Shown here piece after piece: positions 1 to 7,002 of a stretch of DNA of 11,044 bases. Source of the stretch: Rickettsiales bacterium (GTDB lineage Bacteria > Pseudomonadota > Alphaproteobacteria > Rickettsiales > UBA1997). The position numbers and the translations under genes were made by a program. Position 1 is the stretch's first letter. The number at the start of each line of letters is the position of its first letter. The notes under the pieces are model-generated. The model was not told the origin of the DNA. It worked only from the letters and a program-made list of their open reading frames with translations, and made no database searches. The stretch spans positions 1 through 11,044 of the forward strand of contig CANDYP010000038.1 in NCBI GenBank assembly GCA_947425005.1, written 5' to 3'.

Positions 1-2
1 AA

Positions 3-221
3 ATGCCAAAAGAAGATCTGTTGTCAATGAACGGAATTGTCACCGAAGTGATGCCTAACACCATTTTCCGCGTTGAGCTGGAAAACGGTCACAACATTAT
101 TGCACACGCTTCCGGCAAGATCAGAAAAAATAAAATCCGTGTTTTGAAAGGCGACAAGGTTGAAGTTGAAATGACTACTTACGACCTTACCAAGGGTCGG
201 ATTGTTAGAAGAAATGTTTAA
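3..221 (+). CDS. infA: Translation initiation factor IF-1
   Basis: This 72-residue protein is the usual size of bacterial IF-1 and is essentially a single S1-like OB-fold. The N-terminus MPKEDLLSMNG, the central segment NGHNIIAHASGKIRKNKIRVLKGD and the end YDLTKGRIVRRNV are the conserved IF-1 landmarks. IF-1 binds the 30S A site in the cytoplasm and works with IF-2 and IF-3 to set up translation initiation. The ATG at position 3 gives the full canonical N-terminus, so the gene is complete, but its promoter and ribosome-binding region lie outside the window. It is followed by a large palindrome that could end its transcript. The next gene, topA, is on the same strand about 180 bp away. Confidence 0.97.
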   Translation: MPKEDLLSMNGIVTEVMPNTIFRVELENGHNIIAHASGKIRKNKIRVLKGDKVEVEMTTYDLTKGRIVRRNV

Positions 222-240
222 TTAATTAGGTAAACAAAAG

Positions 241-372
241 CTCGATCTAAGCCCCCCTGATAAGGGGGGTAGGGGGGTTTCTCGTCAAGAATTCGTAGTT
301 GTTTTAAATAATTATTCCGAGCTTCTGACGAGACACCCCCCTACCCCCCTTATCAGGGGGGCTTAGATTGAG
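241..372. repeat. Inverted pair of C/G-rich palindromic repeat units (locus 1)
   Basis: Two 47-nt arms, 241-287 and 326-372, are inverted copies of each other and match at 45 of 47 positions. They enclose a 38-nt AT-rich loop (288-325). Each arm begins CTCGATCTAAG (CTCAATCTAAG in the right arm), carries an internal palindrome of six C and six G around TGATAA, continues with TAGGGGGG and ends TCTCGTCA. Here the CTCGATC ends face outward. The same unit occurs at 6800-6951 and at the right edge. The pair lies between infA and topA, and its right arm ends 31 nt before the topA ATG. As RNA it would fold into a very stable hairpin and could end infA transcription or protect mRNA ends, but it lacks a following T-run. 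No transposase is nearby. Confidence 0.9.
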
Positions 373-403
373 TAGGTGGTCCATAAATTTAAAACACACA
401 GTA

Positions 404-2920
404 ATGAAAAATCTTTTAATCGTTGAGTCTCCAGCTAAGGCCAAAACCATCGGCAAATATTTGGGGAAAGATTACGAAGTTTTGGCGTCATTCGGCCACA
501 TTCGGGACTTGCCGAGTAAAGATGGGTCAGTTGAGCCGGACAATGATTTCAACATGCATTACCAAGTTTCGGCGAAATCTTCCAAGCACGTAAAAGAAAT
601 CGTCGACCGCGCCAAGTCTTGCAGCAAGCTGATTCTCGCCCCCGATCCGGACCGTGAAGGTGAATCAATTGCCTGGCACATTTTAGAAGTTCTCAAAGCA
701 AAGAAGGCCATTAAGGCGACTACCAAGGTTGAGCGCGTAGTCTTCAACGCCATTACCAAAAATTCAATTTTAGAAGCAATTAAGAAGCCGCGTGAGATCG
801 ACATGGATTTGGTCAACGCCCAGCAGGCGCGCCGCGCTTTGGATTATTTAGTCGGGTTTAATTTGTCGCCGGTTTTGTGGCGTAAACTTCCGGGCAGTAG
901 ATCGGCGGGTCGTGTGCAATCAGTGTCTTTGCGCCTGATCTGTGATCGCGAAGACGAAATCGACGCATTTAGAAGTGAAGAATATTGGGACGTGAAGATT
1001 GACCTGCAAAGCGCAATCGGAGCCCATTTCCAAGCCAGTCTTACTGAACTCGAAGGCAAGAAATTAGAAAGATTTTCAATCATTACCGAAGCGCAAGCCG
1101 GCAATATCAAAAAGCTACTTGAGACCAAACAATATCAAGTTGCAGCAATCACGAAAAAGCAGGCCAAACGCCGCTCTAACCCACCATTCACCACTTCGTC
1201 GCTGCAGCAAGAAGCGGCGCGCAAGTTGGGTTTTGGCGCCAGCAGAACAATGATGACGGCGCAAAAACTTTACGAAGGAATTGAGATTGACGGCGTGGCC
1301 CAAGGTTTAATCACCTACATGAGGACGGATTCCGTGGCTACAACGCCAGAAGCCATTACCGCCGTCAGAGAAAAAATCGAAGATCTTTACGGAAATAAAT
1401 ATTTGCCGGAAGTGCCAAATGTTTTCAAAAGCAAAGTTAAAAATGCCCAAGAGGCGCATGAGGCGATTCGTCCGACGGACTTCTCGCTCAGCCCCGACAA
1501 AGTTAAAAAATATTTAGACGACGGCCAGTTCGCGCTTTACGATTTAGTGTGGAAAAGAATGTTGGCCTCGCAAATGTCCGACGTGATTTTTGACCAAGTT
1601 GTGGCCGATATTGTGACAATCCCGACCTACGCGAAAGCGCGCGCCACCGGCTCCACAGTTCGTTTCGACGGTTTTTACAAAGTTTACCGCGAAGATCGTG
1701 ACGACAATGAAACTGACGAAGATGATTCCAAACAAAATCTGCCCGAGCTCAAAGAAAAAGAAAATCTCGGTTTGATCGAAGTTAAACCGCAGCAACATTT
1801 TACCGAACCGCCGCCAAGATATTCCGAAGCCAGCTTAGTTAAAAAAATGGAAGAGCTCGGAATTGGTCGCCCGTCAACTTACGCTTCAATCATTTCCGTG
1901 CTACAAGATCGTGGCTACGTTCGTCTCGACAAAAAAAGATTTTTCCCCGAAGAGCGCGGTCGCATTGTCACCACTTTCCTCAAAGAATTTTTTGCCAAAT
2001 ACGTTGAATTTGATTACACGGCGGGCTTGGAAGACGAGCTCGACATCATTTCTAACGGCAAAATGAATTGGAAAATTTTCCTTAAAAAATTCTGGAAAGA
2101 TTTTAGCGGCAATATTGGCGTGGTCAGTGAGAAGCCCTTTCCGGAAGTTTTAGAAATTTTAAATCAAAAAGTTGGTGACCATATTTTTGGTCGCGACGAG
2201 CACGGCGCTTTGAAAGACGCTTGTCCAACTTGTGGTAGTGGCAAACTGGGTTTACGTCTGGGAAAATTCGGCGCCTTCGTGGGTTGCTCGAATTATCCGG
2301 AATGCAAACACACGATGCAGCTGTTTGAAAAAGACGGCGATGTGGGCGAAGACGGCGAAAGAAAACCGCCATTCGAGCCCAGAAGTTTGGGTAAAGATCC
2401 GAAAACTGGTTTTGAAGTAATGGTTAAGATCGGGCCTTACGGGCCTTACTTGGAATTGATCGGAAGTGAGATCGTGGCGGAAGTGAAAGAAGAAGAAAAG
2501 GTGGAAGAGGTTGAAGAAAAACCGGCCAAAAAAACTAAAAAAGGCGCCAAAGAAAAAGTTAAAAAAGCGCCGAAGAAGCCAGCTAAGGCAAAAAAAGCCA
2601 AAGAGAAAAAACCAAAAAGAATTTCAATTCCGAAGACGCTTGATCCAAACACGATTGATCTCAAAGCCGCATCCGATCTTTTGTCGCTGCCGCGCGAAAT
2701 TGGCATCCACCCCGAGACCGGTCTGAAGATCATTGCCAACATTGGCCCCTTCGGCCCTTACTTGTTGCACAACAAAGTTTTCGCCTCAGTCAAAGACGAC
2801 AACATTTTGGAAATCGGCCTCAACCGCGCCATTGACGTAATGGTCGCTGCAGCTGAGAAAAAAGCGGCAGGTGGCGGCAGAAGAGGCGGCGGGAGATTCG
2901 CCAAGAAGAAGTCTAAATAG
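404..2920 (+). CDS. topA: DNA topoisomerase I (type IA)
   Basis: This enzyme relaxes negative supercoils by nicking and passing one strand. I start it at ATG 404, giving 838 aa and the canonical MKNLLIVESPAKAKTI; an in-frame TTG at 368 lies inside the upstream repeat and adds 12 unconserved residues. The TOPRIM domain shows Glu8 and the acidic motif DPDREGE (81-87). The active-site tyrosine is Tyr305 in LITYMRTDS. A single four-Cys zinc ribbon follows (Cys607, 610, 628, 634). Next come two TopA C-terminal repeats (GPYGPYLE at about 680 and GPFGPYLL at about 785), separated by a Lys/Glu-rich linker (about 690-745), and a Gly/Arg/Lys tail. E. coli TopA is of similar length but has more zinc motifs; one zinc ribbon plus these repeats is a known pattern in alphaproteobacteria. 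No clear Shine-Dalgarno precedes the ATG. Confidence 0.97.
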   Translation: MKNLLIVESPAKAKTIGKYLGKDYEVLASFGHIRDLPSKDGSVEPDNDFNMHYQVSAKSSKHVKEIVDRAKSCSKLILAPDPDREGESIAWHILEVLKAKKAIKATTKVERVVFNAITKNSILEAIKKPREIDMDLVNAQQARRALDYLVGFNLSPVLWRKLPGSRSAGRVQSVSLRLICDREDEIDAFRSEEYWDVKIDLQSAIGAHFQASLTELEGKKLERFSIITEAQAGNIKKLLETKQYQVAAITKKQAKRRSNPPFTTSSLQQEAARKLGFGASRTMMTAQKLYEGIEIDGVAQGLITYMRTDSVATTPEAITAVREKIEDLYGNKYLPEVPNVFKSKVKNAQEAHEAIRPTDFSLSPDKVKKYLDDGQFALYDLVWKRMLASQMSDVIFDQVVADIVTIPTYAKARATGSTVRFDGFYKVYREDRDDNETDEDDSKQNLPELKEKENLGLIEVKPQQHFTEPPPRYSEASLVKKMEELGIGRPSTYASIISVLQDRGYVRLDKKRFFPEERGRIVTTFLKEFFAKYVEFDYTAGLEDELDIISNGKMNWKIFLKKFWKDFSGNIGVVSEKPFPEVLEILNQKVGDHIFGRDEHGALKDACPTCGSGKLGLRLGKFGAFVGCSNYPECKHTMQLFEKDGDVGEDGERKPPFEPRSLGKDPKTGFEVMVKIGPYGPYLELIGSEIVAEVKEEEKVEEVEEKPAKKTKKGAKEKVKKAPKKPAKAKKAKEKKPKRISIPKTLDPNTIDLKAASDLLSLPREIGIHPETGLKIIANIGPFGPYLLHNKVFASVKDDNILEIGLNRAIDVMVAAAEKKAAGGGRRGGGRFAKKKSK

Positions 2921-2957
2921 TCGGCGCTGAAGAACTCACTTCTCAAACTAACAACTC

Positions 2958-3098
2958 CTAAGTCGATAAATTTTTAGTAAAAATATCTCCAATAGTTGAG
3001 ATAAAATTCGGATCAAAAAATTCTTTAGTTTTCTGAGTTTCAGTAGCTTTCTGATGCGGTTCAGAATCAGACTCAGATTGGGCATTGCCCTTAAAGAA
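2958..3098 (-). pseudogene. Possible C-terminal gene remnant in the topA-pilin gap
   Basis: On the minus strand a 46-codon open stretch runs from just after a TAA (3101-3099) to a TAG (2960-2958). It has no ATG, GTG or TTG start in frame. The reading begins with a hydrophilic Ser/Glu/Gln/Lys-rich part and ends with FFDPNFISTIGDIFTKNLST. The hydrophilic segment followed by a plausible amphipathic C-terminus looks protein-like, as if the 3' end of a gene survived after its front was lost. It could equally be chance. The rest of the 2921-3207 gap shows only weak inverted repeats (TTGAGATA near 2996 against TATCTCAA near 3100) and no convincing promoter or terminator. Confidence 0.2.
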
Positions 3099-3207
3099 TT
3101 ATCTCAAAAAACTTCTCAATTTATTGGGGTAAAAGAGTTGAATTTTTAACAATCTTACTAGAACAGATAATTGGTTTTATTCCCCCAACCCCGAAACAGT
3201 TGCAAAT

Positions 3208-4095
3208 ATGCGTAAGAAAAATGGCGCCTTTTCCATTATGGAACTATCAGTCGTAATTCTGATAATTGGGGTTCTGATTGCTGGCGTGCTTCAGGGCAGC
3301 AAGATGCTCACCAAGTTCAGGTTACAAACTGCTAGATCTCTAACTAGGTCTTCTCCTGTGATAGGAATAAAAGATTTGGCTCTGTGGTTAGAAACAACTT
3401 CAGAAGCTAGCTTTATTGAATCGCAAGCTGTGAATGGAACTCAACTTACTCTTTGGAACGACATTAATCCTCAAAATACCACTCCATTTTTTGCTCGCAA
3501 GACAGCTTCCAATTCTGCTAAATACGTTGAAAATAGTACGATTGGAGGTCTGCCGACAATTTATTTGGATGGTTCTGTTTCGGGACAATTTTTACTTTCT
3601 ACCGTATCAACATCTGCCGTTGCTACTCCAGCTCCCGTCGAAGATGATTTTTCATTTTTCATTGTAGCCAAAACCAACTTTCCCGCACTCAGTTCTTGGA
3701 GCTACATTTTGGCAAATGGAGTTGATGGAACTAACGGATTTAGCTACAGTGTTGCTCCCAGTGGCACCAAAAGTATTACTGTGCACGGTTCTCATGATCC
3801 TTCTGGAGGAACCACTCCAACATCTTCAGAAATATTTTCTTATACTTATGCTGGCGGAATTCTGGGCGAGCACAGAATGTATTCCAATGGTGTTTATGCC
3901 GCACTAAGCAACACAAACGTTACTTACACCCAGCCAACAACTAGATTTTTGATTGGTGCTAGAGGTACTAATTCGAATGCTTGGACCGGGTGGATTTCTG
4001 AAATAATTATGTATAATAAATACTTAGATAATGAAGAGCGTAAATCTGTCGAAAAATATCTTAGCCAAAAATACGGCATTGCGATCACTCAGTAA
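3208..4095 (+). CDS. Pilin-like protein with C-terminal LamG/concanavalin-like domain
   Basis: The 295-residue product starts with a short basic leader and a class III (type IV pilin / type II pseudopilin) signal: MRKKNGA, then FSIMELSVVILIIGVLIAG. Phe8 would be +1 and Glu12 the conserved +5 glutamate, and residues 8-30 form the hydrophobic helix. Position -1 is Ala7 rather than the usual Gly, with Gly6 at -2. Prepilin peptidase would cut here, leaving the helix in the inner membrane or in a pseudopilus. From about residue 50 to the end the sequence resembles a LamG-like jellyroll. It has DLALWLET, a strand FSFFIVAKT, and the typical ending GWISEIIMYNKYLDNEERKSVEKYLSQKYGI, a signature of bacterial carbohydrate- or surface-binding jellyrolls. 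No other pilus or type II secretion genes are in view, so its machinery must be encoded elsewhere. The ligand is unknown. No clear Shine-Dalgarno is seen. Confidence 0.85.
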   Translation: MRKKNGAFSIMELSVVILIIGVLIAGVLQGSKMLTKFRLQTARSLTRSSPVIGIKDLALWLETTSEASFIESQAVNGTQLTLWNDINPQNTTPFFARKTASNSAKYVENSTIGGLPTIYLDGSVSGQFLLSTVSTSAVATPAPVEDDFSFFIVAKTNFPALSSWSYILANGVDGTNGFSYSVAPSGTKSITVHGSHDPSGGTTPTSSEIFSYTYAGGILGEHRMYSNGVYAALSNTNVTYTQPTTRFLIGARGTNSNAWTGWISEIIMYNKYLDNEERKSVEKYLSQKYGIAITQ

Positions 4096-4131
4096 AGCAC
4101 ACAAATTAACTTAAATAAAAAAATCCTTAGT

Positions 4132-4168
4132 CATTGCAAGTGAACTGCGCAGTTCACTTTTGCAAATG
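4132..4168. repeat. Perfect 20-bp palindrome at the broken 5' end of the DUF4143 fragment
   Basis: Positions 4139-4158 read agtgaactgcgcagttcact, identical to their own reverse complement. Flanking bases extend the pairing imperfectly (CATTGCA on the left, TTTGCAAATG on the right). The right arm is in frame with, and appears to encode part of, the DUF4143 fragment (SSLLQM). The left arm may therefore be an inverted copy of gene sequence made at the deletion junction. It could also act as a hairpin terminator for the pilin-like gene, but the following T-run is only four bases. Confidence 0.6.
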
Positions 4169-4645
4169 GTGTTCCTAGTCACTGAAGTGCCGGCGTGGTT
4201 TATTAATCGAGACAAAAGACTTTCCAAAACTCCTAAAATTTATCTCAACGACACCGGCCTAGCTTATTATTTTAAACAAGTGACCGGCGATGTTTTGCAA
4301 AATGACCGCAACCAACTCGGCGCTCTGCTTGAAAATTTTGTGGTGATGGAATTAAAAAAACAAATCACGTGGCACGAGATGCGGCCAAATATGTACCACC
4401 TCAGAACTCAATCTGGCATTGAGGTTGATGTGGTATTGGAAGGTCCAAATAAAAAGATTGTCGGCATTGAAGTTAAGTCTTCGACTAAAGTTGATCGCAG
4501 CGATTTAAGTGGCCTCTTAAAACTAAAAGAGTTGGCGGGGGATAAATTTTCTAAAGGAATTATTTTGTACGGTGGCGATCAAGTTCTCTCTTTAGGTGAT
4601 CAATTTTACGCTCTGCCCATTAATTCACTGCGGGATATTGACTAG
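4160..4645 (+). pseudogene. 5'-truncated AAA_14/DUF4143-family ATPase (C-terminal part only)
   Basis: The reading is open from 4115, with TTG at 4160 and ATG at 4166 as possible starts, and runs to TAG at 4645. The recognisable part resembles the C-terminal DUF4143 region of the widespread AAA_14 ATPases. The landmarks are LLQMVFLVTEVPAW, KRLSKTPKIYLNDTGLAYY, GALLENFVVMEL and SGIEVDVVLEGPNKKIVGIEVKSS. The last two resemble the PD-(D/E)XK-like fold at the end of these proteins. Intact members are about 380-450 aa and begin with a Walker A/B ATPase domain. Here that half is absent: only about 160 residues remain, and a stop and a palindrome lie directly upstream. I therefore call it a decayed remnant. 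A short expressed protein is possible, but there is no Shine-Dalgarno. Confidence 0.8.
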
Positions 4646-4648
4646 AAC

Positions 4649-4774
4649 CGCGTGACTTCAGCGGAAGAAATTTGTTGCAGAGGGGCGTCGCGGGTGTGAG
4701 GTGAATGGCGAGGTGAAAGAGGTAGTACTGCGAAGAGGCGTCGAATTTTTGCACACACAAAAAATAATCACGCG
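4649..4774. repeat. Weak candidate inverted-repeat-bounded element in the gap before the histidine kinase
   Basis: CGCGTGA at 4649-4655 is matched by TCACGCG at 4768-4774, and the match extends imperfectly inward. Inside are two similar short direct repeats (AGAGGGGCGTCG near 4680 and AGAGGCGTCG near 4734). The GC-rich interior differs from the AT-rich flanks. No coding sense, target duplication or tRNA-like fold was found. It may be a tiny decayed mobile element or chance. The rest of the gap, to 4887, holds no feature I can support beyond the tandem repeat at 4871. Confidence 0.2.
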
Positions 4775-4870
4775 AAACCATCCCACAAAAATGTTGATTA
4801 ATTCTTTGTTCTGAGAAATTCATCGAGAGGCAATTTTGGCTCAGATTTATCTCCGGAAATCCCTCTCACG

Positions 4871-4888
4871 AATTACGAAAATTACGAA
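4871..4888 (+). repeat. Tandem 9-bp duplication abutting the histidine kinase start codon
   Basis: AATTACGAA occurs twice without a gap (4871-4879 and 4880-4888). The last A is the first base of the ATG. It occupies exactly the place where a Shine-Dalgarno would be, and no purine-rich ribosome site is present. It may be a replication-slippage duplication that moved the native leader away. Confidence 0.6.
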
Positions 4889-6777
4889 TGTCAGAACAAA
4901 TTATTTCTTCCGTTACTTCCTCCAATATTCCCTCCGAAATCTCTTCAGAAAATTTACAAAACATCATCGAAAGCCAAGGGGAAGACGTCCCGGAAGCTGC
5001 AGAAGTTCTTGGCGAAAAGCTTAAAAATTTAGTCGCGGACAATCCAGAAGCGGCCTTTATTTGTAAGGCTAAAGATCACAATCCAAATTATCTTTCCATT
5101 CTTCACGCTAACAAAAAATTCTACGAAATTTTTGGCATTAGCGAAGACAATCTGATCGGAAAAAGTTACGATTTTTTGTTCAATGATTTCGATTTCGATT
5201 ATTCTTCCGAAGATCAAATCGAGTACATTCGTTTAGTAAAAGCGGTGAAAGATTTTCACCAAAGTTCGGTGATCGTAAGTTTGCAAGATCACAAAAAAGA
5301 TCAGAGAAAAATTAAGCTAAAAATCACTTTCGCGCCGCTTGTAAATGACGAAGATCCGCAAAAACATTACGCCATTTTTACTTTCGAAGAATTTGATTTA
5401 GCTCTGTCTAAAGAGGCGGTGTCTGGCGCTAGCTCGAATGTCACTTTGCTAAAAAATTTGGAAAGAGCGCTGCGCAATGAAAGATTGTTGCGCGAGGTTG
5501 GATATTTAATCGTCTCCGATTTGCCGATTAAAGACATCGCTTACGACATCGCCAAAATGCTTTGTCAGCATTTGAAAGTGAACAGATGTTTGATTCACGA
5601 CTACCGCAAAGGCAGCGCCAATTTCATTGTGGAATACCACGACAGCTACTCCGAGCCGATGTTCAAAGATCATCGCGACGAAGAGAATTTAAAAATGCTG
5701 GCGGAGTACATCAATTTTCAAAATTATTTTTACAAAAAAGTCGGCGACAAAAATAAAAGAAGCTCGCTGATTATTGCCGAAGATCTTGTTGATGACGCCA
5801 ATTTTACCTCGATTGCACACATCTGTAAAAAATATTCCATCACCTCGCAGATCAGCATTACCACGTCTTTCAACGATGTGGTGAACGGTGGAATTTACAT
5901 TCACCAATCCGAAAAAAGAACTTGGCTAGTCGATGAACTCGATTTGCTTGAAACGGTTGCCGACCAATTTTCAATCGCGGTGGATCGTGCTTATTCGGTG
6001 GAAAGAGTAATGGTGTCGAATCACGAATTACTTGAGCGCACCAAGCAATTAAAAGAGGCGCTCAAGGAAGAAAAAAACATTCGCAAAATGCAAAGTGAGT
6101 TCGTGGCTTTGGTGTCGCACGAATTTAAAACTCCTCTGCAAATCATCGACAGCACGCGCGAATTACTGGCCCGCAAATTAAAATCTTACGACATTAAAGA
6201 TGACTTCGTGACTAAGTCGCTGGACCGCATCAAAGGTGGCATTCAAAGGATGAACGGCCTGATCCACAGTACGCTGAATTTGGCAAAAATGGAAAATGGT
6301 CAGAACAACATTAAATTGGAAAGACAGGTTTTTGATTTGAAGGCTTTCGTCCTCGACATCATTGAAAAAAATTCCAACTTGGCGGTGCAAAAAAATATTA
6401 CGGTGGTGGTGAAAATTGATGATTTGCCGACTGCTTTTAACGGCGATCAAAAGTTGCTGGATCACTCGATTACCAACATCATTTCCAACGCCATTAAATA
6501 TTCGAAAAATGATTCGACGGTAAAAATTTTGGCGAAGAGTGGCGAGAAAAAAGTGTTGCTGCGCGTGATTGATCAGGGCATCGGAATTCCCAAAGAAGAC
6601 TTGTCGCACATCGGACAAAAATTCTTCCGCGCTAAAAATACTTTGGCGGTGGCGGGCACCGGAATTGGTCTTTATTTGACCAAATATTTTATTGAATTGC
6701 ACGGCGGCACTGTTTTAATCGAAAGCGAAATCAACGTTGGTACATCAGTCACCGCGATACTTCCGAAAGTGGCGTAA
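4888..6777 (+). CDS. Soluble PAS-GAF sensor histidine kinase
   Basis: This 629-residue protein has no signal peptide or membrane segment, so it should sense an intracellular cue. After a polar N-terminal tail (1-45), residues about 50-170 form a PAS-like domain (FYEIFGISEDNLIGKSYDFLF). Residues about 200-380 form a GAF-like domain (LCQHLKVNRCLIHDY through DELDLLETVADQFSIAVDRAY). A coiled-coil (about 380-405) leads to a HisKA dimerisation domain with phospho-acceptor His411 in SHEFKTPL. The HATPase domain has all boxes: N box NIISNAIKYS (530-539), G1 DQGIGIP (562-568) and G2 GTGIGLYLTKYF (590 on). It should therefore be an active kinase. There is no receiver or response-regulator gene alongside, so its partner lies elsewhere. 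ATG 4888 is assumed; no Shine-Dalgarno supports it and the N-terminal tail is not conserved enough to fix the start. Confidence 0.93.
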   Translation: MSEQIISSVTSSNIPSEISSENLQNIIESQGEDVPEAAEVLGEKLKNLVADNPEAAFICKAKDHNPNYLSILHANKKFYEIFGISEDNLIGKSYDFLFNDFDFDYSSEDQIEYIRLVKAVKDFHQSSVIVSLQDHKKDQRKIKLKITFAPLVNDEDPQKHYAIFTFEEFDLALSKEAVSGASSNVTLLKNLERALRNERLLREVGYLIVSDLPIKDIAYDIAKMLCQHLKVNRCLIHDYRKGSANFIVEYHDSYSEPMFKDHRDEENLKMLAEYINFQNYFYKKVGDKNKRSSLIIAEDLVDDANFTSIAHICKKYSITSQISITTSFNDVVNGGIYIHQSEKRTWLVDELDLLETVADQFSIAVDRAYSVERVMVSNHELLERTKQLKEALKEEKNIRKMQSEFVALVSHEFKTPLQIIDSTRELLARKLKSYDIKDDFVTKSLDRIKGGIQRMNGLIHSTLNLAKMENGQNNIKLERQVFDLKAFVLDIIEKNSNLAVQKNITVVVKIDDLPTAFNGDQKLLDHSITNIISNAIKYSKNDSTVKILAKSGEKKVLLRVIDQGIGIPKEDLSHIGQKFFRAKNTLAVAGTGIGLYLTKYFIELHGGTVLIESEINVGTSVTAILPKVA

Positions 6778-6799
6778 ATCTGTTTTTTGGGTTTGGAAG

Positions 6800-6951
6800 T
6801 TGTGACGAGAAACCCCCCTACCCCCCTTGTACTCACAAAATTTTTTAATTTTTGTGTGAGTTGCAATTGCTAAAGCAATTGTCAGGGGGGCTTTGATCGA
6901 GTTCGGTTTAAGCCCCCCTGACAAGGGGGGTAGGGGGGTTTCTCGTCACAA
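6800..6951. repeat. Inverted pair of C/G-rich palindromic repeat units (locus 2, opposite arrangement)
   Basis: The outer ends TTGTGACGAGA (6800-6810) and TCTCGTCACAA (6941-6951) pair perfectly. The pairing continues through the C-run/TA/C-run and G-run/TA/G-run blocks. These are the same 47-nt units as at 241-372, but now the TCTCGTCA ends face outward and the CTCGATC-like ends face inward (GATCGAG / TTCGGTTTAAG, about 6895-6912). The left unit is split by an extra 48 nt (6831-6878). The element sits between the histidine kinase stop and the porin-like gene, ending 51 nt before the latter's ATG. It could end transcription of the kinase gene or shape the porin leader. Confidence 0.9.
6831..6878. 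mobile_element. 48-bp hairpin insertion nested in the locus-2 repeat, flanked by TTGT
   Basis: The other copies of the unit have six C, TTGTCA or TTATCA, then six G without a break. Here the C-run plus TTGT (6821-6830) is separated from CAGGGGGG (6883-6890) by an insert. TTGT is repeated on its right side (6879-6882), like a 4-bp target duplication. The insert folds into two hairpins: ACTCACA...TGTGAGT (6831-6861, with a small bulge) and CAATTGC-TAAA-GCAATTG (6864-6881, whose last bases overlap the repeated TTGT). It encodes nothing. A miniature transposed or REP-like element is the simplest reading. Its removal restores a perfect unit. Confidence 0.65.
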
Positions 6952-7002
6952 ACTCAATCAAGACCCAAGCCAAGCTCCTCTCCAATTCCAAATCATTCAA
7001 AA

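Noticed and set aside
261..273. GTAG motif of classical enterobacterial-type REP sequences in the C/G-rich unit
   Set aside because: GTAG is present but lies 3' of the palindrome rather than at its 5' base, so the classical REP hallmark is not met.
241..372. CRISPR-like array
   Set aside because: There are only two inverted units per locus, no regular spacers and no cas genes.
368..403. Upstream TTG start adding 12 residues to TopA
   Set aside because: It lies inside the palindromic repeat arm, and the added residues precede the canonical MKNLLIVESPAKAKTI.
4620..4823. 67-codon minus-strand open frame in the gap before the histidine kinase
   Set aside because: It overlaps the DUF4143 3' end and a repeat-like block, has no ribosome site, and shows no recognisable motif.
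6178..6702. 174-codon minus-strand open frame inside the histidine kinase gene
   Set aside because: It is antisense to the conserved HisKA/HATPase region, rich in His/Phe/Asn typical of shadow frames, and shows no recognisable domain.
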